Made by a program: the position numbers and the translations under genes
Part shown: piece after piece, positions 61,160 to 64,000 of the stretch
How the letters are laid out: each line of letters begins with the position of its first letter
Position numbering within the stretch: position 1 is the first letter of the stretch
Notes under the pieces: generated by a model
Told to the model about the DNA's origin: nothing
Databases searched by the model: none
The model's input: the letters and a program-made list of their open reading frames with translations, nothing else
Origin: Patellaria atrata CBS 101060
Taxonomy: Eukaryota > Ascomycota > Dothideomycetes > Patellariales > Patellariaceae
Direction of reading: 5' to 3'
DNA: 64,000 nt
Assembly (NCBI GenBank): GCA_010093705.1
Contig: MU006103.1
Location: 62,001-126,000, forward strand

Positions 61160-62756
61160 ATGGCGGAAGTACTCCAGAAGAATGGTGTTTCAGCTCCTCG
61201 CGCTCGTTGGTACGCCAGTTTTTTTTCCCAAAATCCACTACCGTCTGATATAAAACAATTAGACTGACTACGCAAAAGGAAGCATCTGGACAAAATTCTC
61301 ACTCGACCAGGCCCTTTCACGGATGAGGACTGGGTACCCGGAGAAGATGTGATCGAAGGTCTATCAAGAACGAAAATCTTGTAATTATCTCCCTGAATTC
61401 TTCTAAGCGTACTAGCTAATACCCCTACAGAGTCATGTCAGTGAAATCAAAAGCGCTTCCCACCCCTAACTAACTTCCATCCCAGCGGCGCCGGAGGCCT
61501 AGGCTGCGAGATCCTCAAGAGTCTCGCGCTCTCAGGCTTTAAAGACATCCACGTCATCGATATGGGTAAAACAACCTCCCATATTCCACGCGATCACGTG
61601 GTCTTACCTTCCACCCCTTTTTATACTAACACCTCTCAGACACAATCGACGTCTCAAACCTGAATCGACAATTCCTCTTCCGCCACTCCGACGTCGGGCA
61701 ACCCAAAGCCACCATCGCGGCCAAATTCGTCGAGCGGCGCGTGCCCGGTGTGAAAATCACGCCCTTCGTCGGCAAGATCCAAGACAAAGACGAAGACTAC
61801 TACCGGCAATTCACCATGGTGGTCTGCGGCCTCGACAGCATCGAAGCGCGGCGGTGGATAAACTCGACGCTGGTCGACATGGTGGACGAAGACGACCCGG
61901 ATTCGCTGAAGCCGCTGATCGATGGCGGGACCGAGGGCTTCAAGGGCCAGGCGCGGGTCATCCTGCCGACGATGACGAGCTGCATCGAGTGCCAGCTTGA
62001 CATGCACGCACCGCGGGCCGCGGTGCCGCTGTGTACGTTGGCGACAATCCCGAGGCAGCCCCAGCATTGTATCGAGTGGGCGCATATCATCAAATGGGAG
62101 GAGGAGAGGAAGGATGTCACGCTCGACACTGACGATCCCGAACACATCACCTGGCTTTATCAGAAGGCGCTGTCGCGGGCGAAGGAGTTCAATATCGAAG
62201 GTGTCACGTATAGCATGACGCAGGGGGTTGTCAAAAACATCATCCCGGCTATCGCGTCTACGAATGCGATTGTCGCGGCGAGTTGCTGCAATGAAGCGTT
62301 TAAGATCGCTACGAATACGAATCCACCCCTAGGACTACCGGGTGGGAATAATTATATGATGTATAGTGGCGATGATAGTATATACACTTACACTTTCGAG
62401 CACTTGAAGAAAGATGATTGCCCCGTCTGTGGGAACGTCGCTAAGAAGCTTGAAGTGAATGGGGACATGACATTGGAGTCGTTCCTGGAGAGCATGGCTG
62501 AAAAACCAGAAGCGTGAGTTTACTTCCCGCCCGAAATGTGTAAGGTTTAATTGCTTATGAGCACAGACAACTCAAAAAGCCATCGATACGGTCGGAGGAG
62601 AAGACGCTCTATTATCAATCACCACCTAGCTTGGAAGAGCAGACTCGTCCGAACCTGAAGAAGGAATTATCAGAGCTCCTAGAAAACGGTGAGGAGGTCG
62701 TTGTGACGGACCCAGCATTTCAAATCAGCTTCAAGTTTAAGCTGTTATTCAAATAG
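61160..62756 (+). CDS. UBA3: NEDD8-activating enzyme E1 catalytic subunit
   Basis: Six exons (61160-61209, 61279-61380, 61431-61436, 61486-61565, 61640-62513, 62567-62756) give 433 residues. UBA3 pairs with ULA1/APPBP1 to adenylate NEDD8/Rub1 and pass it to UBC12 for cullin neddylation. The N-terminus has the conserved [14 protein letters not shown]. The nucleotide site follows ([20 protein letters not shown], then [19 protein letters not shown]), with the adenylation-site Asp/Arg/Gln in place. The catalytic Cys is about residue 211 ([20 protein letters not shown]). The metal-binding Cys pairs are ECQ in SCIECQ and CPVCGN. A C-terminal ubiquitin-fold domain (~350-433) ends in [12 protein letters not shown]. 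The third exon is only 6 bases (AGTCAT) and supplies Val-Ile of the core strand. Confidence 0.94.
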
Positions 62757-62949
62757 GGGGCTTATGAATGACATATGATATCAAAGCATGCAAGTAAGGC
62801 GTCGGGCATAGCACCGGGTTTTGAAAATTATGCCATAGCGAAAGTTGCATAGTTAGAATCTCAGTGGTAGGGGGTTTACCATTACGTGACATAAACGGAT
62901 GGTATGGCATCAGAAAAGCGAATATGGAAACTTCGAACAACATCTCTGA

Positions 62950-64000
62950 TTAGTAATACCCTGGTGTACTATTATCATACTCGCGGCTCGTCCCCGGAAA
63001 TGCTCCAATCGGTGTCCCCCTACCCTCTTCATCCTCATCCGCACTGTCGGCTTCCTGGCTTTTGAATGTCTCCCCGCTGGGGTCAGGGGGAGCACGCATA
63101 CGCGTGATAATATCTGCGTCGAGTGAAGGAGGGTGGAAGATGGGTGGATTTTGATGGTATTCGCGACCCGTAGGCATCCTAGAGAGTAATGGTGCGATTG
63201 GAGGGATAGGAGAGGTAGAGATCTGGGAAATGTGTTAGTGCTGCTGTCAGAACATCTCACGTCAGAAGTTCCCTGGGTTCCATAATGTAGTTCCTCCTCA
63301 CGACCAACCACGTTAGACCCTGGTCAGATCTAGAACGAGATCTGCTGCGTTCGACAAATATTTGGACAATTTCCTCTTCGGGTGCATGAGTGGTCGAGGA
63401 AATACCGTGCCAAAATAATATACTGTAAAACAGACGGTATGGAAGGTTAAAATCACAAAACAAAATAAACTCACCATATCATTCTGTTTCACCCACTTCA
63501 CTTCCAACATCTCTACAACCCTCCCTTCCTCTGCCTTTCCCGCATCAATACCCCACTCCCCGCCCTTTTCAACCCTCTTATCTTCCCTCCGCTCTTGCCA
63601 TCCCTTCTTCAGCTTCGACAATCCACTCACTTTTCCCTCCTCTCCCTCTTTACCAACCATGATCCCCAGCTCCCCCTTTGCACCCCTCAACCACGCAATC
63701 CCCTCCGCCGTCGCCCCTCCAGCTTCCGCGTCAATGCCGAAAAACCTACAGGCCCTCGCTTTCGCAGTCCGCCGTAAGTCATCGACGTACTTGATCAACC
63801 CTTCGTCGACCCCTTTGACGCGTCCTAGCATTACCGCTGCCCGCGCTGCGTGTTCCGACGCTGCGATACAGAGTCTAGCAAACAGATGCGCGCGGACCTT
63901 CGGGATCGATGGTGCTTTGAACATCCAATCCTTGTTCTCCTTGTTTCTAGCATCAGCTACGACGGAGGGGTATGGATCATCTTTCAGAACGGCGATGAGT
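62950..64000 (-). CDS. palC: pH-response regulator palC, 5' end cut by the window edge
   Basis: Two visible exons: from the right edge to 63475, and 63222-62950, joined by a ~250-base gtgag...tttcccag intron; 266 residues are visible. PalC is a BRO1-domain protein of the ambient-pH (Pal/Rim) pathway that links the plasma-membrane sensor complex to ESCRT-III and so to cleavage of PacC. The visible BRO1 part has [71 protein letters not shown] and [20 protein letters not shown]. The second exon has the family's C-terminal pattern ([24 protein letters not shown]; an acidic [18 protein letters not shown]; terminal PGYY). The intron is long for this window and its internal open frames are probably not coding. 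N-terminal ~170-200 residues lie outside. Confidence 0.9.

Overview
The window reads as nuclear DNA of a filamentous ascomycete (Pezizomycotina). Genes are split by short introns of about 50-130 bases with GT...AG ends and CTAAC-type branch points. There are no operons, and the recognisable set is typical of filamentous fungi (palC, a DUF3659/LEA-like repeat protein, an IQ-motif protein of a fungal family, a DHA2-type MFS transporter, a small secreted cysteine-rich protein). The order or class cannot be fixed from sequence alone. One 100-N assembly gap lies at 15186-15285. All intron positions below were worked out by eye from splice signals, reading frame and remembered family sequence; no alignment was run.

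Layout. 1-1756 (-): 5' part of a large Ser/Gln/Asn-rich protein. 3479-4585 (-): decayed fasciclin-domain gene. 5367-6542 (+): conserved-looking protein of unknown function. 6900-7714 (-) and 7967-8965 (+): a divergent pair of ER membrane genes, signal peptidase subunit SPC2 and EMC3. 12780-14378 (+): C2H2 zinc-finger protein. 15756-16916 (+): basic, probably mitochondrial protein. 17850-19469 and 20286-21519 (-): two related F-box-like genes. 22099-23321 (-): secreted GPI-type protein. 24430-26447 (+): IQ-motif protein. 28465-33585 (+): large repeat protein with LEA-like and 14 DUF3659-like units. 34325-34810 and 36051-36763 (+): tandem pair of small Tyr/Gly/Ser-rich genes with the same exon plan. 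37078-38898 (-): MFS transporter. 40786-43215 (+) and 43259-44572 (-): a convergent pair of unknown function. 44573-50234: gene-poor, with one possible 88-residue gene. 50235-51104 (+): RBR-type E3 ligase. 53861-54289 (+): small secreted six-cysteine protein. 54926-55159 (+): CDC26. 56163-56596 (+): nuclear-encoded ATP8. 57872-60909 (-): TEL2. 61160-62756 (+): UBA3. 62950-64000 (-): palC, cut by the window edge.

The most notable locus is 56163-56596. It encodes mitochondrial ATP synthase subunit 8, normally a mitochondrial-genome gene, here as a nuclear gene with a long presequence exon, a spliceosomal intron and a second exon that holds the whole 48-residue ATP8 protein. Other points of interest are a 6-nucleotide exon inside UBA3, the tandem duplication at 34-37 kb that seems to include upstream DNA, paired higher-order repeats in the DUF3659-like protein, and the shared short promoter of SPC2 and EMC3. 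Three genes act in ubiquitin-type pathways (RBR ligase, the APC/C subunit CDC26, the NEDD8 E1 UBA3), but they are unlinked in the sense of having no shared promoter.
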